From: Stenotrophomonas sp. YIM B06876
GTDB lineage: Bacteria; Pseudomonadota; Gammaproteobacteria; Xanthomonadales; Xanthomonadaceae
Reading direction: 5' to 3'
NCBI RefSeq assembly: GCF_030711595.1
Contig: NZ_JAUJUJ010000024.1
Span: 1-47,129, forward strand
DNA length: 47,129 nt
Shown: positions 27,271-35,349 of the stretch, piece after piece
Numbering within the stretch: position 1 is the first letter of the stretch
Layout: the number at the start of each line of letters is the position of its first letter
Translations under genes and position numbers: made by a program
Notes under the pieces: model-generated
Database searches by the model: none
Told to the model about the DNA's origin: nothing
Seen by the model: only the letters and a program-made list of their open reading frames with translations

Positions 27271-29958
27271 TCAATCGACCCGGACGCCGGCTTTCTCACG
27301 CTGGAACAGTACCCGCTCGGGCCGATGCAGCAGGAAGCCCTGGGCGTAATCCACGCCAAGCTCGCGCAGCACCTCCAGCACGCCCTGCTCGTCCACCCAT
27401 TCGGCGACCACCTGCAGCCTGCGTTCGTGCCCGATCCGGGTGACCGCATCGATGATGATGCGGCTGACCGGCTCGCGCTCCAGGTCGCGCACGAAACTGC
27501 CGTCGATCTTGATGGCGTCCACCGGCAGGTTTTTCAGATAGCCGAAGGAGGACATGCCGGCGCCGAAATCGTCCAGCGCGATCCGGCAGCCGGCCGCCCG
27601 CAGCCGTTCGATCACCCGGGCCACGCGTTGCAGATCGCGCACCGCCACCGTTTCGGTGATTTCAAAACACAGTCGCTGCGCCGGCACGCCGAATGTGCTG
27701 ATCGTATCGAGGATGAAATCGGCCAGCCCGTCGTCTTCGAGACTGGCGCCGGACAGGTTGATCGAACAGCTGTGCAGCTGCGCGCCGCACGGATGGATCT
27801 GCTGGAAATTGGCCAGCGCGGTGTGGATCACCCAGCGGTCAACCGCCGGCATCAGGCCGTAGCGTTCGCCCGCGCTGAGGAAGGCGCCAGGCATGACCAC
27901 CCGGCCGGTGTGGTCGCGCATGCGCAGCAGCAGCTCCACGTGCACCGCATCGCCCGCCGTCGGGTCCAGCGCCACCAGCTGCTGGTAATCCAGCAACAGC
28001 TGGCCGTGCTCCAGTGCGCCGCGCAGGCGGTTGGCCCATTCCATCTCGCCGATGCGCTGGGTGCTGGCGGCATCCTCGCGATAGGTGCAGACCCGGTTGC
28101 GGCCGTTTTCCTTGGCCTGGTAGCAGGCGCTGTCGGCCCAGGCCAGCAGGTCCTTGAGCGTGCTGCCCTCGCCCTCGACCATGACCAGGCCGATGCTGGC
28201 GCTGACCGTATAGGTGCGCTCCTGCCAGTGGAAGATATGCCCTTCGATACAGCGGCGGATGCGCTCGGCCAGCGCCTCGGCCCGGGCCAGATCCACCCCG
28301 AACGCCAGCACGCCGAATTCGTCGCCGCCGAGGCGCGCGAGGAATTCCGTGTGGCCAAGCTCGGCGCGCATCGCGCGTACCAGCTGCACCAGCAGCTGGT
28401 CACCGGCGGCGTGCCCGGACAGATCGTTGATCAGCTTGAACTGGTCCAGGTCGAAGTACAGCAACGCAAACGGTGCCACCGGCGCAGTGCAGCCGTATCC
28501 GGCCAGCGCTTCGCGCAGCAGCCGCTCGAATTCGCGACGATTGCGCAGCCCGGTCAGTTCGTCGTGCGTGGCCTGGTAGTGCAGGCGCTCGGTCATCGCC
28601 CGCTGCGCACTGGTATCGGTGGCCACCATCAGCAGGTGCGGCAGCCCTTCCACCTCCACCTGCGCCAGCGAAGCGTTGATCCAGAACGCGGCACCCGCGG
28701 CCGGGGCCAGCATCGCCTCCTGGCTGCGCCAGCCGCTGCCACTCGCCGCCATGGCCATCGCGCGCTCGCAGGCAAGGCTATCGGCGAACAGCGAGCACAG
28801 CGGTGCGCCGACCACCGTGCCCAGCAACTGGCGCGCTGTCTGGTTGGCGTAGGTGATGCGGCTGCCATCCCCGTTGGTCAGCAACACCAGCGCCGGCAGC
28901 AACTCGTTGAGGGTACGGAAGCGCGCTTCGCTTTCGCCGAAACGCACGCTCATGCGCCGCCCCAGATCCACTGCGCGGCGCCGGGTGGTCATCTGCGACC
29001 ACAGCAGCAGCGCCAGCAGGATGCTGATCGTGGTGCCACCGCCCAGGATCGCCCGCAATTGCCCCCATTCGACGATGCCGGTCCGCGGCCATAGCCGCAT
29101 TTCCCAGCGGCGGCCGCCAAAATCCAGGTGCCGTACCTGCTGCGGTATATCCGCCACCGGTGGCGCGGAAGCGAACACCAGGTCCTGCCCCGCCGGCGCA
29201 TCCAGATCGCGGATATGCACGTGCATGTAATCCAGCACCCGGCCCTGCAGCGCCTGGGTGATCATCGGCCCCAGCCGCATGCTGACCGCCAGCGCGCCGA
29301 GTTCGCGCGCACGGCGTTCAGTCACCGTCACCGGCATCGCGCCGGGAGAATAGACCGGCAGGCGCAACGTGATCCCCAGCGCACTGGCCGGCTGCCCCTT
29401 GAACTGCAACAGCGGAAACGGCGCTGACGCGGTGGGCAGATCGCGGTCACGCGCCACCTGCAATGCCCGAAGATTCTCCGGCTGCCGGGTGATGTCGAAA
29501 CCGAGCAGCACCTGGTTGCCTTCCAGCGGCGCCACGAACTGGTAGCGGTAAGCCACCTGCGCCGGATGGGCCGGGTCGGGCTGGCGGCGCGCGTACCCGG
29601 TGAGCACATACCCCCGTGCCAGCTCCTGCGGACGCAGGTTCTGCTGGTACTGGGCAAACTCGTGCTGATCCATCTTGGCGCTGGAGAGAAACACGGTCTG
29701 CATCGAGCGCAGCACCATGGCTCCGCCCTTCAACGAATCCTGCATGCGTGACTGCGCCGCATTGGCCAACGAGTGCTGCAGGGATTCGGCACGCTGCTGC
29801 TGCTGCCTCCAATCCAAATGCGCCATCGCCGCGGTACTCAGCAGGCCCAGCAGCAGCAATGCCAGGGACCAGAATGCAGGAGTGGACCGCACTGCGTGCG
29901 CGCCGCCGCTGCCGATGCCGGTTATCCGTAGCGTCTCCCCTGACCCCTGTGCTGGCAT
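27271..29958 (-). CDS. CHASE-PAS-GGDEF-EAL cyclic-di-GMP protein
   Basis: An 895-residue inner-membrane protein. A transmembrane helix near residues 28-46 and another near 305-325 bracket a periplasmic CHASE-like sensor (about 60-290). A PAS domain follows (340-460). The GGDEF domain is intact (G-G-D-E-F at 544-548), so diguanylate cyclase activity is possible. The EAL domain has E-L-L at 675-677 instead of E-A-L, keeps L-S-G-A, E-I-T-E, D-D-F-G-A-G and I-K-I-D, but has A-E-W-V-D in place of A-E-G-V-E. It could make, degrade or merely sense c-di-GMP. Confidence 0.9.
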   Translation of the reverse strand: MPAQGSGETLRITGIGSGGAHAVRSTPAFWSLALLLLGLLSTAAMAHLDWRQQQQRAESLQHSLANAAQSRMQDSLKGGAMVLRSMQTVFLSSAKMDQHEFAQYQQNLRPQELARGYVLTGYARRQPDPAHPAQVAYRYQFVAPLEGNQVLLGFDITRQPENLRALQVARDRDLPTASAPFPLLQFKGQPASALGITLRLPVYSPGAMPVTVTERRARELGALAVSMRLGPMITQALQGRVLDYMHVHIRDLDAPAGQDLVFASAPPVADIPQQVRHLDFGGRRWEMRLWPRTGIVEWGQLRAILGGGTTISILLALLLWSQMTTRRRAVDLGRRMSVRFGESEARFRTLNELLPALVLLTNGDGSRITYANQTARQLLGTVVGAPLCSLFADSLACERAMAMAASGSGWRSQEAMLAPAAGAAFWINASLAQVEVEGLPHLLMVATDTSAQRAMTERLHYQATHDELTGLRNRREFERLLREALAGYGCTAPVAPFALLYFDLDQFKLINDLSGHAAGDQLLVQLVRAMRAELGHTEFLARLGGDEFGVLAFGVDLARAEALAERIRRCIEGHIFHWQERTYTVSASIGLVMVEGEGSTLKDLLAWADSACYQAKENGRNRVCTYREDAASTQRIGEMEWANRLRGALEHGQLLLDYQQLVALDPTAGDAVHVELLLRMRDHTGRVVMPGAFLSAGERYGLMPAVDRWVIHTALANFQQIHPCGAQLHSCSINLSGASLEDDGLADFILDTISTFGVPAQRLCFEITETVAVRDLQRVARVIERLRAAGCRIALDDFGAGMSSFGYLKNLPVDAIKIDGSFVRDLEREPVSRIIIDAVTRIGHERRLQVVAEWVDEQGVLEVLRELGVDYAQGFLLHRPERVLFQREKAGVRVD

Positions 29959-30460
29959 GAATCCGGCTCCCTGACAACAAGGCCAATGATGCTACGCGTC
30001 CACCCGCGCCGCGCAGTGAAAGCGCCCGGATCGATGCACGCATCCTTCTGGCCGAGCCAGCTGGGCGGTCGTCCATCAGTAGCTTTATCGGGCGCTGACG
30101 GGAATTCTTGACCGCAACGCCGGCAGTGGAATTCCGGTCCGATACGGCGCGCCGGTGGTACGGATGGCCAGCCTCATGGAGCCGTCGCGCTGCGTGCTCG
30201 GCGCCTGCCCACGGGCCTGCCGGCGGCGTCACTGGCAGAGCGGTCGGGTGCTTCCACGCGTCGGCGGCATTGCCGGTATCTGCGCTACCGGAGCCGGCGT
30301 GGATCTGAAAAATCCTGCGCGGCTGAAGGCCGGAACCGGCGGCTGGATATTTTCTGCAGCGCGATAGACAAAGCTGTTTTCAGCGATGCTTCATGCCACC
30401 TGCCGCCAAATGAGTTCGTCCCAGTTGCCCGCCGGCACACCTCTGACAGGAGAACCGAAC
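29959..30460. other. Intergenic region without a recognised gene
   Basis: About 500 bases upstream of both the GGDEF/EAL gene (minus) and the glycine-zipper gene (plus). It should hold both promoters. The short open frames have no ribosome-binding site and unusual composition. No repeat or terminator was seen. Confidence 0.35.
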
Positions 30461-30793
30461 ATGTCCAACATTTCCGCACTCAGCTTCCGTGGCCTGGCCA
30501 TGGCCCTGGCCCTCACCGCAGGTCTGGCCACCGTCAGCGACGCCAGCGCCATGTCGAAGAAAGACAAGCACACCGTCGTGGGCGCGGTGGTGGGCGGCGT
30601 GGCCGGCCACCTGATCTCCAATGGCGATCCGGCGGCGACCATCGGCGGCGCGGTGGCCGGTGGCGCCATCGGCAACCTGACCACCCGGGACAACCACAGC
30701 CACCGCTACGATCATCGCCATGACTATCGCCGCGGACATGGCCATCACCACGACCGCCGCGACCGGCAGCGCCGGCACGGGCGCGGCTGGTAA
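30461..30793 (+). CDS. Glycine-zipper (17 kDa surface antigen-like) protein
   Basis: A 110-residue exported protein. The signal peptide ends near S-D-A-S-A (residues 25-29). Residues about 37-70 form a glycine zipper (V-V-G-A-V-V-G-G-V-A-G, then I-G-G-A-V-A-G-G-A-I-G) like the rickettsial 17 kDa antigen domain. The last 40 residues are His/Arg/Asp-rich and may bind metal or polyanions. AGGAGA lies before the ATG, and a strong terminator follows at 30863. Probably an envelope protein of unknown role. Confidence 0.82.
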   Translation: MSNISALSFRGLAMALALTAGLATVSDASAMSKKDKHTVVGAVVGGVAGHLISNGDPAATIGGAVAGGAIGNLTTRDNHSHRYDHRHDYRRGHGHHHDRRDRQRRHGRGW

Positions 30794-30862
30794 AGACGCC
30801 GTCACTGCCGGCCGATCACCGCACCGGCAGCCGGGCCCTGACAGCTCGTCCACAACCACCGG

Positions 30863-30888
30863 AAGGCCGCGCAACGCGCGGCCTTTTC
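30863..30888 (+). terminator. Rho-independent terminator
   Basis: AAGGCCGCGC pairs perfectly with GCGCGGCCTT across a 3-base loop, followed by a short T/C tail, 70 bases after the glycine-zipper stop codon. Confidence 0.8.
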
Positions 30889-31126
30889 CATGGGCGATGT
30901 TGCTGCGACGGGCCGGGGCTGCCGCGGTGAAGCCCGACCGGGTTGTGCAGGCGGATGGAACCGGAGCGCGGGAGGCTCGCGGGAGCGCCTGCATCGACGC
31001 AGGTTGCTTTTCCGCCGAGACGAGCGCGTGTGGGTGCACGGCGCCCTCTTCACAGGCATGGCTCCGCGCCGCGCACGCGCTACCCTGTTTTCCCCGGTTT
31101 CACTCCGCATGTCCCCCCGTCAGCCA
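30889..31126. other. Region upstream of the kinase gene
   Basis: Between the terminator and the kinase start. The kinase reading frame stays open through it but is Arg/Gly/Cys-rich and lacks a good start signal, so I treat it as non-coding. No promoter could be picked out. Confidence 0.35.
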
Positions 31127-32263
31127 ATGAACACCATCGAGCACCGCGTCCAGGGCCTCAACAACGATGAGGTGGCGGCCGACTGGCCCGCGATCAGCGC
31201 GCGCGAGATCGCGTGGCTGCGCGATCGTTTCGCGCAGCTGGAAGGCGACTGCCAGGTGCTGTGGCACAGCCCGCGCCCGATGTCGGCGGCCGCCATCGTC
31301 GACAGCCGGCCGCGACAGGTCTTCGTCAAGCGTCATCACCACAGTGTGCGCAGCGCCGCCAGCCTCGGCGAGGAGCATCGCTTCATTGCGCATCTCGCCG
31401 CCGCCGGCGTGCCGGTGGTGCAGGTGCTGCAGGATCGCCATGGCCGCACCGCACTTGAACATGGGGACTGGACCTACGAACTGCATCACGTCGGCGACGG
31501 ACAGGACCTGTACCGCGACGCGCCGTCATGGACCCCGCTGAGCGACATCGACCAGGCCCGCGAGGCCGGCAGGATGCTCGCCACCCTGCATCTGGCCTCG
31601 GCCAGCTACCGCGCCCGCCAACGCAGCACGCATCTGCTGGTGGCGCGTGACGACCTGATCCGCGCCGCCGATCCGATCGCGATGCTGGAGCGCACTTTCG
31701 GCGCGCGTCCGGCGCTGGCCGACTATCTGGCCCGCAAACCATGGCGGCAGGATCTTGAGCAAACCGTATTGCCTTGGCACGCGGGCCTGGCTGAACGTCT
31801 GCAGGCCGAACCATCGCTGTGGGCGCACAACGACTGGCATGCCTCCAACCTGCTCTGGCGCCGCCAGGGCGGCAGCGTGGTGGTGGACACCGTATTCGAC
31901 TTCGGCCTGGCCTCGCCCACCAGCGCCCTGTTTGACCTGGCCACCGCAATCGAGCGCAACGCGGTGGCGTGGCTGCAACTGGAACGCGGCGCGCGGGCGG
32001 TGCAGGGCGATACCGCGCTCGCCCTGCTCGACGGCTACCGCCACGTGCGTCCACTGACCGCCGCGCAGGTGCAGTTGCTGGCCGACCTGCTGCCTGTGGT
32101 GCATCTGGATTTCGCGCTGTCGGAAGTGGAGTACTTCCACGGCGCGACCCGCTCGGACGCGAATGCGGACATGGCCTATCACGACTTCCTGCTGGGCCAT
32201 GCGCAGTGGTTCCACACCAGCGCCGGGCAGGCGCTGCTGGCTGCGCTGCGCGCCGCTGGCTGA
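31127..32263 (+). CDS. APH/choline-kinase-like phosphotransferase
   Basis: A 378-residue small-molecule kinase. An ATP-binding Lys is in V-F-V-K68-R. The catalytic loop H234-N-D236-W-H-A-S-N241 and the metal-binding D258-F-G are intact, so it should be active. The family phosphorylates aminoglycosides, choline, homoserine or thiamine. It ends 45 bases before a TPP riboswitch that controls thiamine-uptake genes, so thiamine kinase is an attractive but unproven role. It is not itself under the riboswitch. The ATG at 31109 is an alternative start; neither has a clear ribosome-binding site. Confidence 0.82.
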   Translation: MNTIEHRVQGLNNDEVAADWPAISAREIAWLRDRFAQLEGDCQVLWHSPRPMSAAAIVDSRPRQVFVKRHHHSVRSAASLGEEHRFIAHLAAAGVPVVQVLQDRHGRTALEHGDWTYELHHVGDGQDLYRDAPSWTPLSDIDQAREAGRMLATLHLASASYRARQRSTHLLVARDDLIRAADPIAMLERTFGARPALADYLARKPWRQDLEQTVLPWHAGLAERLQAEPSLWAHNDWHASNLLWRRQGGSVVVDTVFDFGLASPTSALFDLATAIERNAVAWLQLERGARAVQGDTALALLDGYRHVRPLTAAQVQLLADLLPVVHLDFALSEVEYFHGATRSDANADMAYHDFLLGHAQWFHTSAGQALLAALRAAG

Positions 32264-32307
32264 ACGGACGCGGGCAAATCGCGACCCGTTGTGGTGAAAT
32301 AGCCCAC

Positions 32308-32388
32308 TGAAGCGGGGGTGCCTGGTTTGACCAGGCTGAGAGAGTCCCTTGGAACCTGATCCGGTTTGCACCGGCGTAGGGAGCTTTG
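32308..32388 (+). ncRNA. TPP (thiamine pyrophosphate) riboswitch
   Basis: The aptamer is recognisable by its conserved blocks in order: GGGGTGCC (32315-32322), CTGAGAGAG (32336-32344), GGAACCTGATC (32351-32361), a variable P4/P5 stem, and the closing GCGTAGGGA (32374-32382). AAGC at the 5' end pairs with GCTT at the 3' end to close P1. It lies about 70 bases before the TonB-dependent receptor gene, so TPP binding should lower expression of the receptor and the PnuC-like gene. ACCCCCG at 32401-32407 can pair with CGGGGGT at 32313-32319, a plausible switching element. Confidence 0.93.
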
Positions 32389-32469
32389 AGCAGCACACAA
32401 ACCCCCGTCATGGTGTGGTGCGCGTGCGCGCCTTCGCTTCGTCTCCTTATCCTGCTGATGACGAATCGA

Positions 32470-34644
32470 ATGAACCGCTACTACCGAATCCCGCTGTTGA
32501 CTGCCGCCCTGGGCGCAGCCCTGCCGCTGTATGCCAGTGAAGCGGACGCTGAAGCCTCCGACCGTTCCCCGACCGAGCTGGCGGCCGTGCGCGTGCAGGC
32601 CAGACACGCCGCCGCAGCGCAGACCACCCAGTCCAGCAGCTTCGGGGCCGGTGACTGGAAAAGCACCCCCGCCTCGGTCAGCGTCCTGGACCGCGCCCTG
32701 CTCGACAGCCGCCACGTGCGCACGCTGTCCGAGCTGGCCAACAACGATGCGTCGCTCGGCGACAGCTACGCGCCGGTCGGCTACTACCAGAACATCGCCA
32801 TCCGCGGTTTCGCGCTGGATACCGGCACCGGTTACCGCTTCAACGGCCTGTCCATCGCCGGCGAGCAGCGCCTGGCGCTGGAGCACGTGCAGCAGGTGGA
32901 AATCCTCAAGGGCGAAGCCGGGCTGGCGGCCGGGGTGATGGCACCCGGCGGCATCGTCAACTACGTGGGCAAGCGCCCGGCTGAAGTGCGCAACCTCACC
33001 CTGGGCACCGACTCGGAAGGCTCGCGCTACGCCGCCATCGACGCCGGGCACTGGCTGACGCCGCGCTTCGGGGTGCGCTTCAACGCCGCCTGGGACGACA
33101 GCAGCTCGTATATCGAGCACGCCGATGGCCGCCGCAATTTCTATTCGCTGGCCACCGACTGGCTGATCAGCGAGCGCAGCAAGCTTGAAGTGGATGCCAA
33201 CTACCAGACCAGCGCGCAGCGTTCGGCTTCGGGCTACCAGCTGCTCGGCGGCGTTGCCCTGCCGCACGGTGTGGACCGCAAACGCATGCTCGGCTACCAG
33301 GCCTGGCAGCAGCCGGTGGGCATCGACAGCACCAACCTCAGCGCCCTGCACACCTACGACTTCAACGCCAACTGGCAGTCGCGCGTATCGGCCAGCCACA
33401 GCCGCTCGGTGATCGATGACAACGTCGCTTTCGCCTACGGTTGCTACTACGCCGTGCAATGCGCCGACGGCAGCGTGCCGGGCAACTACTTCGCGCCCAA
33501 CGGCGACTACGACATCTACGACTACCGCAGCCCGGACGACACCCGTCGCAACCGGGAACTGCGCGCCGAATTGCGTGGCAATTTCGTTACCGGCAACATC
33601 GGCCACCAGCTCACGCTCGGGGCGGATGGCTTCGATCGCACCGTGGACAAGCGCCGCAACGTCAACGAGTACGTCGGCACGGCGAACATCCACGATGCAC
33701 AGGTGCCGCAGTTCGCGCCCTCCCCGAAGATGCCCGGCGACCCGGTGCGGCGCCTGGACAGCCGGCAGACGGCCGTGTTCGTACTGGACCGTCTGAGCTT
33801 CGGCGACGACTGGCAATGGCTGGCCGGCGGCCGCTTCGTGCGCCTGGACGAACGCACCTACAGCAAGCGCGGCGTGCCCGAGCGTGCGGACCGGCTGTCG
33901 CGCTTCCTGCCGCAGACCGCGCTGATCTGGAAAGCGAATGCGGCGATCAACGTGTACGCCAGCTACGTGGCCGGCCTCTCGCTCGGCCAGGAAGCACCGT
34001 TCTGGACCTCCAACGACGGCGCCTTCCTGCCCTCGGTGGTCTCGCGCCAGGTCGAGGCAGGCATCAAGTACGCCTCGTCGGATGCACTGACGCTGGGCGC
34101 CGCGCTGTTCCGCACCACCCAGCCGTTCCAGTACGCCAGGCCCGACGGCAGCGACGCGGGCTACACGTTCGTCGAAGAAGGCCAGCAGGCCCACACCGGC
34201 CTGGAGCTGACCGCCAACGGACGCGTCACCGAGAACCTGCAGCTGACCGCCAGCGCGAGCGTATTGCAGGCGCGGGCGCGCGACACCGGCACACCGGCCT
34301 ACGAAGGCCACCAGCTGATCAACGTGCCAAAGACACGCGCGAGCCTGCATGCGGATTACCAGCTGCCGTTCGTGCCCGGCCTGGCCGTCGCCGGTGGCTG
34401 GCGCTATGCCTCCGCGAATGTGGCCACCGCCGATGGCCGCGTGCGCGCGCCCGGCTACAGCGTTGTGGATGCGGGCCTGCGCTTCCAGCACCAGCTGCGC
34501 GAACATCCGGTGCGCTGGAACCTGTCGGTGGACAACGTCTTCAACCGCTTCTACTGGCGCGATACCGGCAGCAGCTCCGGTGACTACTACCTGTTCCCAG
34601 GTGCCCCGCGCCAGGCCCGCCTGTCGGTCACCATCGGGCTATGA
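32470..34644 (+). CDS. TonB-dependent receptor, predicted thiamine uptake
   Basis: A 724-residue outer-membrane active transporter. The signal peptide ends near Y-A-S (residue 22). The plug domain spans about 55-200 (I-A-I-R-G-F, V-E-I-L-K-G-E-A-G, and P-G-G-I-V-N-Y-V), and the remainder is the beta barrel ending S-V-T-I-G-L. By fold it looks like siderophore receptors, but the TPP riboswitch upstream points to thiamine or a precursor as ligand. The start is uncertain (32458 or 32470), as neither has a good ribosome-binding site. It overlaps the PnuC-like gene by ATGA. Confidence 0.88.
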   Translation: MNRYYRIPLLTAALGAALPLYASEADAEASDRSPTELAAVRVQARHAAAAQTTQSSSFGAGDWKSTPASVSVLDRALLDSRHVRTLSELANNDASLGDSYAPVGYYQNIAIRGFALDTGTGYRFNGLSIAGEQRLALEHVQQVEILKGEAGLAAGVMAPGGIVNYVGKRPAEVRNLTLGTDSEGSRYAAIDAGHWLTPRFGVRFNAAWDDSSSYIEHADGRRNFYSLATDWLISERSKLEVDANYQTSAQRSASGYQLLGGVALPHGVDRKRMLGYQAWQQPVGIDSTNLSALHTYDFNANWQSRVSASHSRSVIDDNVAFAYGCYYAVQCADGSVPGNYFAPNGDYDIYDYRSPDDTRRNRELRAELRGNFVTGNIGHQLTLGADGFDRTVDKRRNVNEYVGTANIHDAQVPQFAPSPKMPGDPVRRLDSRQTAVFVLDRLSFGDDWQWLAGGRFVRLDERTYSKRGVPERADRLSRFLPQTALIWKANAAINVYASYVAGLSLGQEAPFWTSNDGAFLPSVVSRQVEAGIKYASSDALTLGAALFRTTQPFQYARPDGSDAGYTFVEEGQQAHTGLELTANGRVTENLQLTASASVLQARARDTGTPAYEGHQLINVPKTRASLHADYQLPFVPGLAVAGGWRYASANVATADGRVRAPGYSVVDAGLRFQHQLREHPVRWNLSVDNVFNRFYWRDTGSSSGDYYLFPGAPRQARLSVTIGL

Positions 34645-35231
34645 ACGCCGCGATCCTGGAGTGGTCGGCCGTCGCCTTCAGCGTCCTGGGCGTATGGCTG
34701 ATGGCGCAACGGCGGATGCTGGCCTGGCCGGTCGGGCTGGTGTCCGTCGCGCTGTACGCGCTGGTGTTCGCCGAGGCCAGACTGTATTCGGACACCCTGC
34801 TCCAGGTCGCCTTCGGCGCGTTTCTGCTCTACGGCTGGTTCAACTGGCACCGGCAGACGCAGGCCGACGGGCGCATCGTCATCGCTCCGCTGGCACCCCG
34901 GCATCGACTGCGCGACCTGGGCCTCGGCGTGGCGTTCGGCATCGCGCTGGGCGCGGCGATGCACACCTTCACCGATGCCGCCCTGCCCTGGCTGGACGCC
35001 ATGCTTGCCGCGTTGAGCCTGGTCGCGCAGTGGTGGCAGGCACGCCGGCATACCGCCGCGTGGTGGCTGTGGATCGCGGTGGACGTGGTCTATGTCGGCA
35101 TGTACCTGGTCAAATCGCTCAACCTCACCGCGGGGCTGTACCTGCTGTTTGTCGGGCTGGCGGTGATGGGGTTGCGGGCGTGGACGGCCGCGGGCAAGAC
35201 CGGGGGCCACGTGGGCAGACCGGCGATGTAG
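34641..35231 (+). CDS. pnuT: PnuC-family transporter, predicted thiamine transporter (PnuT)
   Basis: A 196-residue inner-membrane protein with about seven hydrophobic helices. The PnuC features are the G-L-V-S-V-A-L-Y-A segment, the Y-S-D-T-L-L-Q and Y-G-W-F-N-W motifs, and the W-W-L-W-I-A-V-D-V-V-Y-V-G-M-Y helix. PnuC relatives carry nicotinamide riboside, riboflavin (PnuX) or thiamine (PnuT) by facilitated diffusion. Its place behind a TPP riboswitch and its ATGA overlap with the receptor gene support thiamine. Trapping inside the cell would need a kinase. Confidence 0.85.
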   Translation: MNAAILEWSAVAFSVLGVWLMAQRRMLAWPVGLVSVALYALVFAEARLYSDTLLQVAFGAFLLYGWFNWHRQTQADGRIVIAPLAPRHRLRDLGLGVAFGIALGAAMHTFTDAALPWLDAMLAALSLVAQWWQARRHTAAWWLWIAVDVVYVGMYLVKSLNLTAGLYLLFVGLAVMGLRAWTAAGKTGGHVGRPAM

Positions 35232-35276
35232 AAGAGACGGGGCAATTCACTCTGGCCTCTATCTTCCTATTTTGAA

Positions 35277-35303
35277 GGCTGGGTTGGTAAGGCCAACCCA
35301 GCC
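35277..35303. terminator. Perfect hairpin between convergent genes, likely terminator
   Basis: GGCTGGGTTGG (35277-35287) pairs perfectly with CCAACCCAGCC (35293-35303) across a 5-base loop, between the ends of the PnuC-like and NRAMP-like genes. The T tail is poor on both strands, so efficiency is unclear. Confidence 0.65.
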
Positions 35304-35349
35304 TATGTTCCTGCACTGCGCCGTCGAATTTTTCCGCGCGGGCTGCATC

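Noticed and set aside
27256..29094. A 612-codon open frame opposite the GGDEF/EAL gene
   Set aside because: Same kind of shadow; the minus-strand gene has intact GGDEF and EAL-type motifs.
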